A stretch of 29,913 nt of DNA from NCBI GenBank assembly GCA_903847285.1, contig CAINDH010000174.1, forward strand, positions 1 through 29,913, given 5' to 3'. The notes beneath the pieces were generated by a model. It was not told the DNA's origin. It saw nothing but the letters and a program-made list of their open reading frames with translations, and did not search any database. This document shows positions 14,698 to 22,795 of the stretch, in pieces (within the stretch, counting starts at the first letter, position 1; each line of letters opens with the position of its first letter). The DNA is from an uncultured Verrucomicrobia subdivision 3 bacterium. Lineage in GTDB: Bacteria > Verrucomicrobiota > Verrucomicrobiae > Limisphaerales > UBA11358. The position numbers and the translations under genes were made by a program.

Positions 14698-16623
14698 TTG
14701 CCGCGTGTGAAACAAGTCCAATCAACCGAGAACAAGCCCGGCGGCGAGGCGAAATTTGAACTCCCTCTCGCCGGCTTCACCGGCACGCCAGAGGAAATCG
14801 AACGCCAGTGGTTTGAAAAAGTTTATCGCGGCCGCGGCGACTCGATGAAGCAACTCACTTGGCGCGCGGTATTGATGGGGTCCGTCCTCGGCGCAGTGCT
14901 TTCGCTCACCAACCTCTACATCGGTCTGAAATCCGGTTGGGGCATGGGCGTAGCAATTACCGCGTGCATTCTTTCCTACACCATCTGGACGACCCTCGTA
15001 AAAATCGGCTTCGCACGCACGCCGATGACGATTTTAGAAAACAACTGCATGCAATCTTGCGCCAGTTCGGCGGGCTATTCTACGGGTGGCACGCTTATCT
15101 CGGCGTTCGCCGCGTTCATCATCTTGAATGGTCATGCCATGCCGTTACTGTTCACGTTCGCCTGGGTTTTCTTCCTCGCGGTTCTCGGTGTGACGATGGC
15201 TGTGCCGATGAAACGCCAGATGATTAACATCGAGCAACTACGTTTCCCCAGTGGTGTGGCGGCGGCGGAAACATTGCGCGCCCTTCATTCGCACGGCCAG
15301 AAAGGAATCCGCGCCGCCAAGGCGCTGGGGGTCGCAGGATTGATTGCGGCGATCGATAATTTTATCCACGACGGTTTTGCCGCCATCCCTAGACTCGCCG
15401 CGTATTCGAGTGATGCAATTTGCACAAAGTTGAGTTCCGCCATCTTCGGTCCGGCTTGGACTTCGCGCACGGTGACCTTCAGTTGGGAACCAATTTTCAT
15501 CGCGTCCGGCGCCATCATGGGCATGCGCGTGTGCTTGAGCATTCTCGCGGGCAGCATCGTGTGCTGGATGTTCTATGTGCCCACGCTTCAAGATGCCGGG
15601 CTGATTGTGAAAGGCGGTTTCAAGGAATGCGTGCAATGGACGCTGTGGCCGGGCGTAGCGTGCATGGTGTTCGCAAGTCTTCTCGACTTGATTTTGAAAT
15701 GGCGCATCTCGCTTCGCGCCTTCACCGACCTTGCCAAAATGTTTTCGCCGAAATCCAATGCCACCAGTGAGATGGATGAGATTGAAACCCCGATGTCGTG
15801 GTTCGCCATTGGGCAACTCGTTTCGCTCGTTGCGCTGGCGTTGCTGGCGCATGAGTCATTCGGAATGCCCTACTGGCAAAGCGTCGTCGCGGTGGTGTTG
15901 TCGTTTGCGCTCGCGCTCGTGGCGTGCCGCGTCACCGGTGAAACGGACACCACGCCCATCGGTCCTATGGGCAAAGTCACTCAACTCACTTTCGGCGCGC
16001 TGAATCCAGGGAACATGGATGTGAACCTGATGAGTGCTAACATCACCGCCGGTTCCGCCGGTTCCGCTGCGGATTTACTGACGGATTTGAAGAGCGGTTA
16101 CCTGCTCGGCGCAAATCCGCGCAAACAATTTCTCGCGCAGTTCGCAGGCATTTTCATCGGCACGGTTGTGAGCGTGTTGGCGTTTACGCTCATCGTCACC
16201 AAGCCGGAAGTGCTTGGCACGGAACAATTCCCCGCGCCTGCCGCGCAAACCTGGGCGGCGGTGGCGCAGGCGTTGAGCAAAGGTTTCGAGGCAATTGCAC
16301 CGTTGAAAGTCTGGAGCATCTGCGTGGGCGGGGGGATTGGATTATTGCTGACGATCTTGCCGGTGATGTTTCCAAAACGGGGTCAACTGCTGCCATCCGC
16401 TTCCGGCTTCGGACTTGCCTGGATTTTTCAGTGGTATTATGGCGTGCTGTTTTTTCTTGGCGCACTCATCGCGTTCGGGTGGCAAAAAAAATCCAAGCTC
16501 AGCGCGGAGGAATTTCTGATGCCCGTGGCCTCCGGCGTCATGGCGGGCGGCGCGTTGATGGGGGTGGCCATCATCTTCTGGCAGAACGGCGGGGAAATTT
16601 GGCAGAAGCTGTTCGGTCATTGA
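14698..16623 (+). CDS. OPT family oligopeptide/metal-chelate transporter
   Basis: A 641-residue polytopic membrane protein of the OPT family, which imports oligopeptides or metal-chelating compounds by proton coupling. The family pattern is clear: TWRAVLMGSVLGAVLSLTNL for the first membrane segment, YIGLKSGWGMGV just after it, TILENNCMQSCASSAGY, RFPSGVAAAETLRALHS, and LMSANITAGSAGSAADLLTD followed by LKSGYLLGANPRKQFLAQF. The length is typical of bacterial OPT proteins. The cytoplasmic N-terminus (about 50 residues) contains GTPEEIERQWFEKVYRGRGD. The start is uncertain: TTG at 14698 or GTG at 14707, neither with a Shine-Dalgarno. The substrate cannot be inferred. It precedes dapA by 88 bases. 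Confidence 0.9.
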   Translation: MPRVKQVQSTENKPGGEAKFELPLAGFTGTPEEIERQWFEKVYRGRGDSMKQLTWRAVLMGSVLGAVLSLTNLYIGLKSGWGMGVAITACILSYTIWTTLVKIGFARTPMTILENNCMQSCASSAGYSTGGTLISAFAAFIILNGHAMPLLFTFAWVFFLAVLGVTMAVPMKRQMINIEQLRFPSGVAAAETLRALHSHGQKGIRAAKALGVAGLIAAIDNFIHDGFAAIPRLAAYSSDAICTKLSSAIFGPAWTSRTVTFSWEPIFIASGAIMGMRVCLSILAGSIVCWMFYVPTLQDAGLIVKGGFKECVQWTLWPGVACMVFASLLDLILKWRISLRAFTDLAKMFSPKSNATSEMDEIETPMSWFAIGQLVSLVALALLAHESFGMPYWQSVVAVVLSFALALVACRVTGETDTTPIGPMGKVTQLTFGALNPGNMDVNLMSANITAGSAGSAADLLTDLKSGYLLGANPRKQFLAQFAGIFIGTVVSVLAFTLIVTKPEVLGTEQFPAPAAQTWAAVAQALSKGFEAIAPLKVWSICVGGGIGLLLTILPVMFPKRGQLLPSASGFGLAWIFQWYYGVLFFLGALIAFGWQKKSKLSAEEFLMPVASGVMAGGALMGVAIIFWQNGGEIWQKLFGH

Positions 16624-16711
16624 TAGACACGGTCCTGGACCAATTTGTCTCACCACAAAATCATTCTCGCCAAGCGGACGGTTTCTGTTATTTTGCGCGC
16701 CTTTATTGATT

Positions 16712-17590
16712 ATGTTCACGGGAACCTACACTGCAATTGTCACGCCGTTTCGCGACGGGGAACTGGATGAAGCCGCGCTCGAACGCCTCGTCAAATTTCA
16801 AATCAAAGGCGGTGTCGATGGCATCGTGCCTGTTGGCACCACCGGCGAATCGCCCACGGTGGATTACGCCGAGCACATCAAAATCATTTCGCTGTCCGTG
16901 AAATTTGCGGCAGGCAAAATCAAAGTGCTTGCCGGCACCGGCGGCAATTCCACCAAAGAGGCCATCTATCTCACGCAAGAAGCCGAGAAAGCCGGGGCTG
17001 ACGGCTCGTTGCAGGTTGCGCCGTATTACAACAAGCCCACGCAGGAAGGTTTATTCCAGCATTTCAAAGCCATCGCCAAGGCCACGCAGTTGCCGATCAT
17101 TCTCTACAGCATTCCAGGACGCTGCGGGGTTGAGATTGCCGTGGATACGGTTAAACGCCTCGCTCACGACTGCAAAAATATCGTGGGTATCAAAGAAGCC
17201 GGCGGAACCTGCGACCGCGTGTCACAACTTCGCGCCGCGCTCGGGCCAAAGTTTGAAATTCTCTCCGGCGATGATTCGCTCACGCTGCCATTCATGTCCG
17301 TCGGTGCTAATGGCGTCATAAGCGTAGCGTCCAACGTGATTCCGAAAGAGGTTTCGCAGATGGTGAATTATTTTGCACGCGGTGACGCGAAAAAGGCTTA
17401 TCAATTGCACGCAAAATTTTATCCGCTGTTCAAGGACTTGTTTATCGAGACGAACCCCACGCCTGTGAAGGCCGCGCTCGCCATGATGAAAATGATCAAC
17501 GAAGAATACCGGCTGCCGCTCGTCCAGATGTCCCCGAAGAATTGGGAAGTCCTCCGAACCACGCTCAAGCGGTGCGATGTGTTGGAGTAA
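16712..17590 (+). CDS. dapA: 4-hydroxy-tetrahydrodipicolinate synthase
   Basis: DapA condenses pyruvate with aspartate semialdehyde, the first step committed to diaminopimelate and lysine. The 292-residue barrel carries GTYTAIVTPF, VGTTGESPT (Thr43/Thr44), APYYNKPTQEG (second Tyr at 106), LYSIPGRCG with Tyr132 and Arg137, and IVGIKEAGG with the Schiff-base Lys161. These positions match E. coli DapA within one residue. Ser-Ile replaces the common Asn-Val/Thr in the Y-N-V-P-G-R motif. I start at the ATG at 16712; the TTG at 16706 adds only two residues. The following gene starts three bases after the stop, and dapB is the gene after that, so this is a lysine-pathway operon with one unknown gene inside it. 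Confidence 0.95.
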   Translation: MFTGTYTAIVTPFRDGELDEAALERLVKFQIKGGVDGIVPVGTTGESPTVDYAEHIKIISLSVKFAAGKIKVLAGTGGNSTKEAIYLTQEAEKAGADGSLQVAPYYNKPTQEGLFQHFKAIAKATQLPIILYSIPGRCGVEIAVDTVKRLAHDCKNIVGIKEAGGTCDRVSQLRAALGPKFEILSGDDSLTLPFMSVGANGVISVASNVIPKEVSQMVNYFARGDAKKAYQLHAKFYPLFKDLFIETNPTPVKAALAMMKMINEEYRLPLVQMSPKNWEVLRTTLKRCDVLE

Positions 17591-17593
17591 GCC

Positions 17594-18355
17594 ATGTGCT
17601 GTTTTTCCGGCCCTGTCAAATCCGTGTCCGCGACGAACATCTTCGCGCGCATGGGCGAAGCTGGCCGGCAGTTCGTGGTCTATTCGATGACGGTCAACAT
17701 GACGAAACCGCTGGCGATGGTGCTGCCGCTGCCGGTAAAAAAAGGCTCGGACGAAAAAGCCGTCCGCTTCATCAACCTTGAAGACTACAAAAATTTCTTT
17801 AGCGATTTGGATGCGGGATTTCCGAAGCCGGTAACAAAGGGGGCTGATAGTTTTGCCGCCACTATGCCCATCTCTGGTTCCGCTCATCAGTTAGAAGTGG
17901 TCCAGGTTGGAAATTTTGAAGCGTCTTTCGTCCCGACCGTCAATGATTTCAACCGTCTAGACAAGCGTTTCAAGCTACCGAAGGAATTGTTCACCAAGCT
18001 GCCCGACTACGCCCACTATGGCTTTGCCGTATTCAAACTGAAGCCCGGATCCCAGACCGTGCATCCGATGGCGTTTGAATTTCCCACCGCAAAGGACAAA
18101 TTATTTTTCCCAACCGTTCATATACACGATGGCAAGGTTCACGCCCGCGCAAAGTTCGACCACGTTTTGTATTGCCAGCCCAGCGAATCCGCCCGCCTGA
18201 AACTTAAGGACTGGGAAGAATCTGAAAAACTGGCCGTTCGATTCGTGGTTGTAAAAAACACCAAGGGCATCGTCGAAGCGGATGAACATTGCTACAAACG
18301 TGAGTTGATTGGAATGCTTGCCAACAAAGACACCTTCGTGGAACTTTCTGCCTGA
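17594..18355 (+). CDS. conserved-looking protein of unknown function between dapA and dapB
   Basis: A 253-residue protein, no signal peptide or membrane segment. It starts MCCFSGPVKSVSATNIFARM, then RQFVVYSMTVNM and AMVLPLPVKKG. The second half has HYGFAVFKLKPG, HPMAFEFPT and KLFFPTVHIHDGKVH. The pattern of Cys-Cys, then a strand ending in Y-x-M, a L-P-L-P-V strand and a G-F-A-V-x-x-L strand vaguely recalls DUF2330 proteins, but that is only a remembered resemblance. Cys immediately after Met could become an N-terminal nucleophile after Met removal; this is speculation. The start is three bases behind dapA and its stop seven bases before dapB, so it is certainly co-transcribed with them. A role in the diaminopimelate pathway is possible but not shown. 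Confidence 0.75.
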   Translation: MCCFSGPVKSVSATNIFARMGEAGRQFVVYSMTVNMTKPLAMVLPLPVKKGSDEKAVRFINLEDYKNFFSDLDAGFPKPVTKGADSFAATMPISGSAHQLEVVQVGNFEASFVPTVNDFNRLDKRFKLPKELFTKLPDYAHYGFAVFKLKPGSQTVHPMAFEFPTAKDKLFFPTVHIHDGKVHARAKFDHVLYCQPSESARLKLKDWEESEKLAVRFVVVKNTKGIVEADEHCYKRELIGMLANKDTFVELSA

Positions 18356-18362
18356 TTCAAAC

Positions 18363-19100
18363 ATGAGCACAAACGTCATCATCACTGGTTCCAAAGGCCG
18401 CATGGGGCAGGCCTTGATCAACTGCGCCAAAAACTTTTCTAGCCTCCTTGTTGTCGCCACGGTCGATTCCGCTCAAAACCTCGCTGAAGTCATCGCCAAA
18501 GGCGACGTCGTCATTGATTTCAGCGCGCATAACGCCACTGCCGGGTTCGTGGAAACCTGTGTGAAGCACAACAAAGCCATCGTCATCGGCACCACGGGAT
18601 TTTCCGCCGAAGAAAAAGCGCGCATCACTGCCGGCGCTAATAAGATTCCGATGGTGCTCGCTACAAATTATTCCACCGGAGTGAACACCCTCTTCTGGCT
18701 CACGCGCAAGGCGGCGGAAATTCTCGGCCCGGACTTCGACCTTGAAGTGGTCGAGATGCACCATCGCTTGAAGAAGGACGCACCCAGTGGCACGGCATCG
18801 ACCTTGCTCGAAATTCTCGGCGATGTCCGCAAAGTTCAGTTGGAGAAAGAACTTCGTCACGGTCGCAAAGGCATCGTCGGCGAACGCACCCGCAGCGAGA
18901 TCGGCATCCACGCCGTGCGCGGCGGAGATGTGGTAGGGGATCACACCGTCATCTACGCGAACGTCGGCGAACGCGTTGAGCTGACGCACAAAGCATCCAG
19001 TCGCGATACCTTCGCCAATGGTGCATTGCGTGCCGCCCAATGGCTTGTCCAGCAAAAAACCGGTCTCTACGACATGCAGGACGTGCTAGGGTTGAAATGA
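18363..19100 (+). CDS. dapB: 4-hydroxy-tetrahydrodipicolinate reductase
   Basis: DapB reduces the product of DapA with NAD(P)H to tetrahydrodipicolinate. At 245 residues it is slightly shorter than E. coli DapB (273). It has the dinucleotide motif ITGSKGRMG (residues 7-15), VVIDFSAHNAT, VIGTTGFS, ATNYSTGVN, and the catalytic segment EMHHRLKKDAPSGTA at 131-145, in which His133 and Lys137 correspond to E. coli His159 and Lys163. HAVRGGDVVGDHTV and LTHKASSRDTFANGAL are also typical. The ATG at 18363 is chosen over in-frame codons within the previous gene. The stop overlaps the next start in ATGA. Confidence 0.95.
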   Translation: MSTNVIITGSKGRMGQALINCAKNFSSLLVVATVDSAQNLAEVIAKGDVVIDFSAHNATAGFVETCVKHNKAIVIGTTGFSAEEKARITAGANKIPMVLATNYSTGVNTLFWLTRKAAEILGPDFDLEVVEMHHRLKKDAPSGTASTLLEILGDVRKVQLEKELRHGRKGIVGERTRSEIGIHAVRGGDVVGDHTVIYANVGERVELTHKASSRDTFANGALRAAQWLVQQKTGLYDMQDVLGLK

Positions 19101-19831
19101 ATTCAGAACTAAGAACTCAGAATTCAAAATCAAACGGTCTTAACCGCTTCGATAACGACGGTTTTCAAATTATACAATCACTTGTCGCTGACGACGAATG
19201 CAATCGCTTGGTCGCCGAGCTGTCGCCATTATTTGAAAAGCAAACTACGATATCCAAGAACCGCATCGGCGGATTAAGAAATTTGCTGAGGACAAACCAA
19301 CTGGTTTCGTCCTTTTCAAAATCTCCCACTGTGACTGGTTTATTGAAACAGGTGGCGTGCTGCGAGGTCTTTCCAGTTCGCGCTATTTTTTTCGACAAAA
19401 CCCCAGATGCCAACTGGCTCGTGCCGTGGCATCAAGATTTGGCGATCACAGTCGTGGAAAAAATCGAGACTCCGGGCTTCACTGGTTGGTCGCTCAAGGA
19501 CGGAACGCAGCACGTCCATCCGCCGGAGGAAATCCTAGCCGGCATGATAACGCTCAGGCTGCACCTTGATGATTGCGACGCAAACAATGGTGCATTGAAG
19601 GTTATTGCTGGATCACACCATCTAGGAAAAATTTCAGCGGGAGAAATTTCACGGCGGACATCAGCGAGCGCTCAAACCATCTGCGAAGTTTCCAAAGGCG
19701 GTGCGTTGCTGATGCGGCCGCTGCTGCTGCACGCCTCATCACCGGCCGAAAGCCCGCGCCATCGTCGCGTGCTACACCTCGAATACGCCACGCAAAAACT
19801 ACCGAATGGTTTAAAGTGGTATGATAACTGA
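19097..19831 (+). CDS. phytanoyl-CoA dioxygenase (PhyH) family protein
   Basis: A 244-residue Fe(II)/2-oxoglutarate-dependent oxygenase of the PhyH family. Iron ligands are visible as His112 and Asp114 in VPWHQD and His212 in LLLHASS; Arg223 or Arg224 in PRHRRVLHLEY would bind 2-oxoglutarate. LRLHLDDCDANNGALKVIAG followed by SHHLGK is the standard PhyH core. The substrate is unknown; the family hydroxylates small molecules, lipids or amino acids. The gene is translationally coupled to dapB at ATGA and to folK at TGATG, an unusual partner between lysine and folate genes. Residues 2-10 (NSELRTQNS) come from a short repeat tract, so the true conserved protein starts around NRFDNDGF. Confidence 0.82.
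   Translation: MNSELRTQNSKSNGLNRFDNDGFQIIQSLVADDECNRLVAELSPLFEKQTTISKNRIGGLRNLLRTNQLVSSFSKSPTVTGLLKQVACCEVFPVRAIFFDKTPDANWLVPWHQDLAITVVEKIETPGFTGWSLKDGTQHVHPPEEILAGMITLRLHLDDCDANNGALKVIAGSHHLGKISAGEISRRTSASAQTICEVSKGGALLMRPLLLHASSPAESPRHRRVLHLEYATQKLPNGLKWYDN
19099..19125. repeat. short repeat tract at the start of the PhyH gene
   Basis: The tract begins and ends with GAATTC and is built from near-tandem CAGAACT/AAGAACT/CAGAATT units. It encodes NSELRTQNS. I recall comparable tracts between genes in related genomes; here it provides the first codons. Confidence 0.5.
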
Positions 19832-20349
19832 TGCCATCCTTCATCCTCCATCCTCCACCCTCGCGCGCCATTGTCGCTCTCGGCTCCAATCTCGGCAACT
19901 CGCATGAAATTATTCAGGCGGCGTTCACCCACGCCAAGGTCATCACCGACCATCCGATTCTGCGCTCGTCTATCTGGGAAACTATGCCGGTGGATTGTCC
20001 GCCCGGCTCGCCGAATTTTTTGAATGCGGTCGTTGCCTTCGTTCCGCAGAAAGGGGAAACGCCGGAGTCGCTGCTGAAAAAAATGCACGACTTGGAAAAA
20101 ATTCTCGGTCGTCAGCCTAAAAAAGTTCTCAACGAACCTCGGCCATTGGATTTGGATTTGATCGCATTCGGCAATGAGATGCGGAATACGCCGGAATTGA
20201 TTTTGCCGCATCCGCGTGCGCATTTGCGGAGATTTGTTCTGCAGCCGCTTGCAGAAATTGCGCCGGAATTGATTTTGCCGGGGCAGACGAAGACGGTTGC
20301 AGAACTACTGGCCGCTTTGACGCCGGACGAGACAATCAAGAGAACTTGA
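19831..20349 (+). CDS. folK: 2-amino-4-hydroxy-6-hydroxymethyldihydropteridine pyrophosphokinase
   Basis: HPPK moves pyrophosphate from ATP to the pterin in folate synthesis. The 172-residue protein has AIVALGSNLGN (residues 13-23), FLNAVVAFVPQK, LKKMHDLEKILGRQ and NEPRPLDLDLIAFGN, where the two Asp of D-L-D bind magnesium, and then LILPHPRAHLRRFVLQPL. The first 12 residues, MPSFILHPPPSR, come from a CCTCCAT-type repeat tract and are not part of the fold. The start ATG overlaps the previous stop (TGATG). The 3' end overlaps the convergent dGTPase gene by 14 bases. FolB and FolP are not in the window. Confidence 0.94.
   Translation: MPSFILHPPPSRAIVALGSNLGNSHEIIQAAFTHAKVITDHPILRSSIWETMPVDCPPGSPNFLNAVVAFVPQKGETPESLLKKMHDLEKILGRQPKKVLNEPRPLDLDLIAFGNEMRNTPELILPHPRAHLRRFVLQPLAEIAPELILPGQTKTVAELLAALTPDETIKRT
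19834..19860. repeat. CATCCTCCAT short repeat tract at the start of folK
   Basis: Near-tandem units (CATCCTT, CATCCTC, CATCCTC) occupy the first codons of folK and encode SFILHPPP. Same kind of tract as at the PhyH start but a different unit. Confidence 0.5.
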
Positions 20350-21496
20350 GCGTGTCGCCGAACAGTTTCTTGTGCTCGGCGATGGCGTAGCGGTCGGTCA
20401 TGCCAGCCATGTAATCGCAGATGGCACGGTGCAGGCCGATTTTGCGGATTTGCTTCCGCGCGGATTCACCGATGGCTTTCGGATGCTGCTCGTAGTGATG
20501 GAACAAATCCTTCAATAACTGCTTGGCGCGGATGTGTGGCTCGTTGACGACGGCGTTGAAGTATAAATTTTTGTAGAGGTATTTCCGCAGCTCGATGTTG
20601 AGCTTGCGACGCTCCGGGCTGTAGGCGATGAGCGGTTTAGAAAATTTGCGGACATCGTCGGCGGATTGCACCTTGGCCTTGGCAATCAATCCCTCGCTCG
20701 TCGCCAGAACGTCGGCGATCTGCATATCAATGATGGTGCGGATGATGAAGTAACGGCGGCATTCTTCCGGCGGATTGCCAAATTCTTTTTTCACTAGCTG
20801 TGTAGCGTGCGCCCAGACGCGGACGTGCCGACACAATTCTTTTTCAGTAAGCAAACCGGAGTCGAGTCCGTCGTCGAGGTCGTGGCTGTAGTAAGTGATT
20901 TCGTCCGCGAGGTTCGCTATTTGCGCTTCGAGCGAAGGATTCTTGGCGATGAAACCTTTCTTCACTCCAGGGCGGTCGAATGCGGTCTGGTGCTTGGCAA
21001 GGCCTTCGAGAACTTCCCAAGAAAGGTTCAGCCCGGAAAATTTGGGGTATTTCTGTTCCAGCTCTTCGACGATGCGAAGGCTGTGGTGGTTGTGCTCAAA
21101 CCCGCCGTGGCCGCGCATGAGTTCGTTCAGAACGGTTTCGCCCTTGTGGCCAAATGGCGAATGGCCGAGGTCGTGCGCGAGCGCAATGGTCTCGACGAGG
21201 TCGGTATTGAGGCGGAGCGCGCTGGCGATGTTGCGGGCGATGGCGGCGACTTCGATCGTGTGAGTTAGCCGCGTGCGGAGGTGGTCGCCCGTGCCGTTTA
21301 GAAAAACTTGAGTCTTGTATTCGAGGCGTCGGAAGGCGCGCGAGTGAATCACGCGGTCGCGGTCGCGCTGATATTGGGTGCGCCAGAGCGGTGATTCTTC
21401 GGCGTGTGCCCGCCCGCGAGTGCTGCCGCTGAATTGGGCAAACGGCGCAAGCGTTTGGCGTTCGTTGGCTTCTAGTTCTTGGCGGTAGCGCGGCAT
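20336..21496 (-). CDS. dgt: deoxyguanosinetriphosphate triphosphohydrolase-like protein (HD domain)
   Basis: A 386-residue dNTP triphosphohydrolase-like HD enzyme, which hydrolyses dNTPs to nucleoside and tripolyphosphate. Metal-site residues are His79 in RTRLTHTIEV and His108-Asp109 in LAHDLGHSPFGHKGE, with LADEITYYSHDLDDGL providing the later Asp. RDRDRVIHSRAFRRLEYKTQ is the standard N-terminal signature of the bacterial dGTPase-like group. The length is that of the shorter non-E. coli type (E. coli Dgt is about 505). The start ATG at 21496 precedes MPRYRQELEANERQ. The stop codon lies inside the 3' end of folK. It is 15 bases downstream of ispH in the same direction, so probably one operon. 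Confidence 0.9.
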   Translation of the reverse strand: MPRYRQELEANERQTLAPFAQFSGSTRGRAHAEESPLWRTQYQRDRDRVIHSRAFRRLEYKTQVFLNGTGDHLRTRLTHTIEVAAIARNIASALRLNTDLVETIALAHDLGHSPFGHKGETVLNELMRGHGGFEHNHHSLRIVEELEQKYPKFSGLNLSWEVLEGLAKHQTAFDRPGVKKGFIAKNPSLEAQIANLADEITYYSHDLDDGLDSGLLTEKELCRHVRVWAHATQLVKKEFGNPPEECRRYFIIRTIIDMQIADVLATSEGLIAKAKVQSADDVRKFSKPLIAYSPERRKLNIELRKYLYKNLYFNAVVNEPHIRAKQLLKDLFHHYEQHPKAIGESARKQIRKIGLHRAICDYMAGMTDRYAIAEHKKLFGDTLKFS

Positions 21497-21511
21497 AGCG
21501 AAAGCCTCTTC

Positions 21512-22753
21512 CTAATTATTTTTCGGCAGCAGTTCCTGAATGGCAATCCCGCGCAAGTCGAATAACCGGCGGATGGTGTCTTCGATAAGATTGTTCGGAC
21601 AACTTGCACCGGCGGTTATGCCGACGGTGATTTTTCCGGACGGTAACCAATCGCGCGTCTCGACTTCTTGTTTCTTGTGCTGGTCGTAGTGAACGATGAG
21701 CTTATCGGACTGCATCTTTGCCGCATTTTTTATGAAGAACGTGGGCAGGACGTGTTCGCCCATCTCTGCGAGGTGCGAGGTGTTGGAAGAATTATAACCG
21801 CCAACAACGATGAGCAAGTTCATCGGCTCCTTCAACATCTTTTGCAACGCATCCTGACGATCCTGCGTCGCGCCGCAAATCGTATCGAAGAACCGGAAAT
21901 GTTTTTCGATCGCGCCTGCGCCGTGTTTCTTTTCCATCACGGCTTTGAAGCGGCGCTGAACTTCCTCAGTCTCTCCGCGTAGCATGGTAGTCTGATTCGC
22001 CACACCGACGGCTTGCAAATGCAAATCGGGGTCAAAGCCATCGGAGTGTGCACCTTTGAATTTTTCCAAGAACGCAAGCTTGTCGCCGCCGACCATGATG
22101 TAATTACAGACGTAGTCCGTCTCTGCCAAATTATAGACGACGAGGTAATGGCCGCTCCCGTAGGCTCGCGCCTGCGAGGTGGTGGCCTTTGTTTCTTCGT
22201 GCTTGGCCTTGCCGTGGATGATGCTCGTGACGCTCTCCTTGGAGTATTGGCGCACGCGTTTCCAGACACTCATCACGTCGCCGCAGGTCGTGTCCACAAT
22301 GATGCAACCCTTGGCTTCAATTTTTTTCCGCGTGCCGACCTCGGTTCCGAAAGCGGGAATGATGACGGCATCACCGGAATTCAACTTCGATAATTCTTCA
22401 TCGGTCGGTTTGGGGGAAATGATCTGAATGCCAAGGTTGCTGATCTGGTCGTTGACCTCGGGGTTGTGGATGATCTCGCCGAGCAGATAAATCGGCGTGT
22501 TCGGGGCTGTCTCGGTGAAATATTTTTTGGCCGCGTAGGCTAAATCAATCGCGCGTTCCACGCCGTAGCAGAAGCCGAATTCCTTCGCGAGCTTCACCGT
22601 GATCCCGTCGGCGGCCAGCACCCCGCCGTTGGCGCGGATGTTTTCGACGATTTCGCTGCGGTAGTGCGTCAGCACCTGGGCAGACACCGCCTCCATGATG
22701 TCGGGGCGGCGGAGATTGATTTTTTTGTTCGGCGCGGACAGTTCCGTAGACAT
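21512..22753 (-). CDS. ispH: 4-hydroxy-3-methylbut-2-enyl diphosphate reductase, long form
   Basis: IspH makes IPP and DMAPP from HMBPP in the last step of the MEP isoprenoid pathway, using an iron-sulfur cluster. The three cluster cysteines are Cys62 in FGFCYGVERA, Cys157 in VDTTCGDV and Cys293 in DTICGATQDRQ. The end of the fold has TAGASCPNNLIEDTI, with Cys-Pro-Asn instead of the E. coli Ala-Pro-Glu. At 413 residues it is about 100 longer than E. coli IspH, with an N-terminal extension of some 50 residues and inserts around 170-250, like the plant/cyanobacterial type. The ATG at 22753 is chosen as the first in frame. It lies between the DUF362 gene (42 bases) and the dGTPase-like gene. Confidence 0.94.
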   Translation of the reverse strand: MSTELSAPNKKINLRRPDIMEAVSAQVLTHYRSEIVENIRANGGVLAADGITVKLAKEFGFCYGVERAIDLAYAAKKYFTETAPNTPIYLLGEIIHNPEVNDQISNLGIQIISPKPTDEELSKLNSGDAVIIPAFGTEVGTRKKIEAKGCIIVDTTCGDVMSVWKRVRQYSKESVTSIIHGKAKHEETKATTSQARAYGSGHYLVVYNLAETDYVCNYIMVGGDKLAFLEKFKGAHSDGFDPDLHLQAVGVANQTTMLRGETEEVQRRFKAVMEKKHGAGAIEKHFRFFDTICGATQDRQDALQKMLKEPMNLLIVVGGYNSSNTSHLAEMGEHVLPTFFIKNAAKMQSDKLIVHYDQHKKQEVETRDWLPSGKITVGITAGASCPNNLIEDTIRRLFDLRGIAIQELLPKNN

Positions 22754-22795
22754 GACTGAACGATAAACTTTGTGTGTGTGAGCGTCGAGGCAGAA

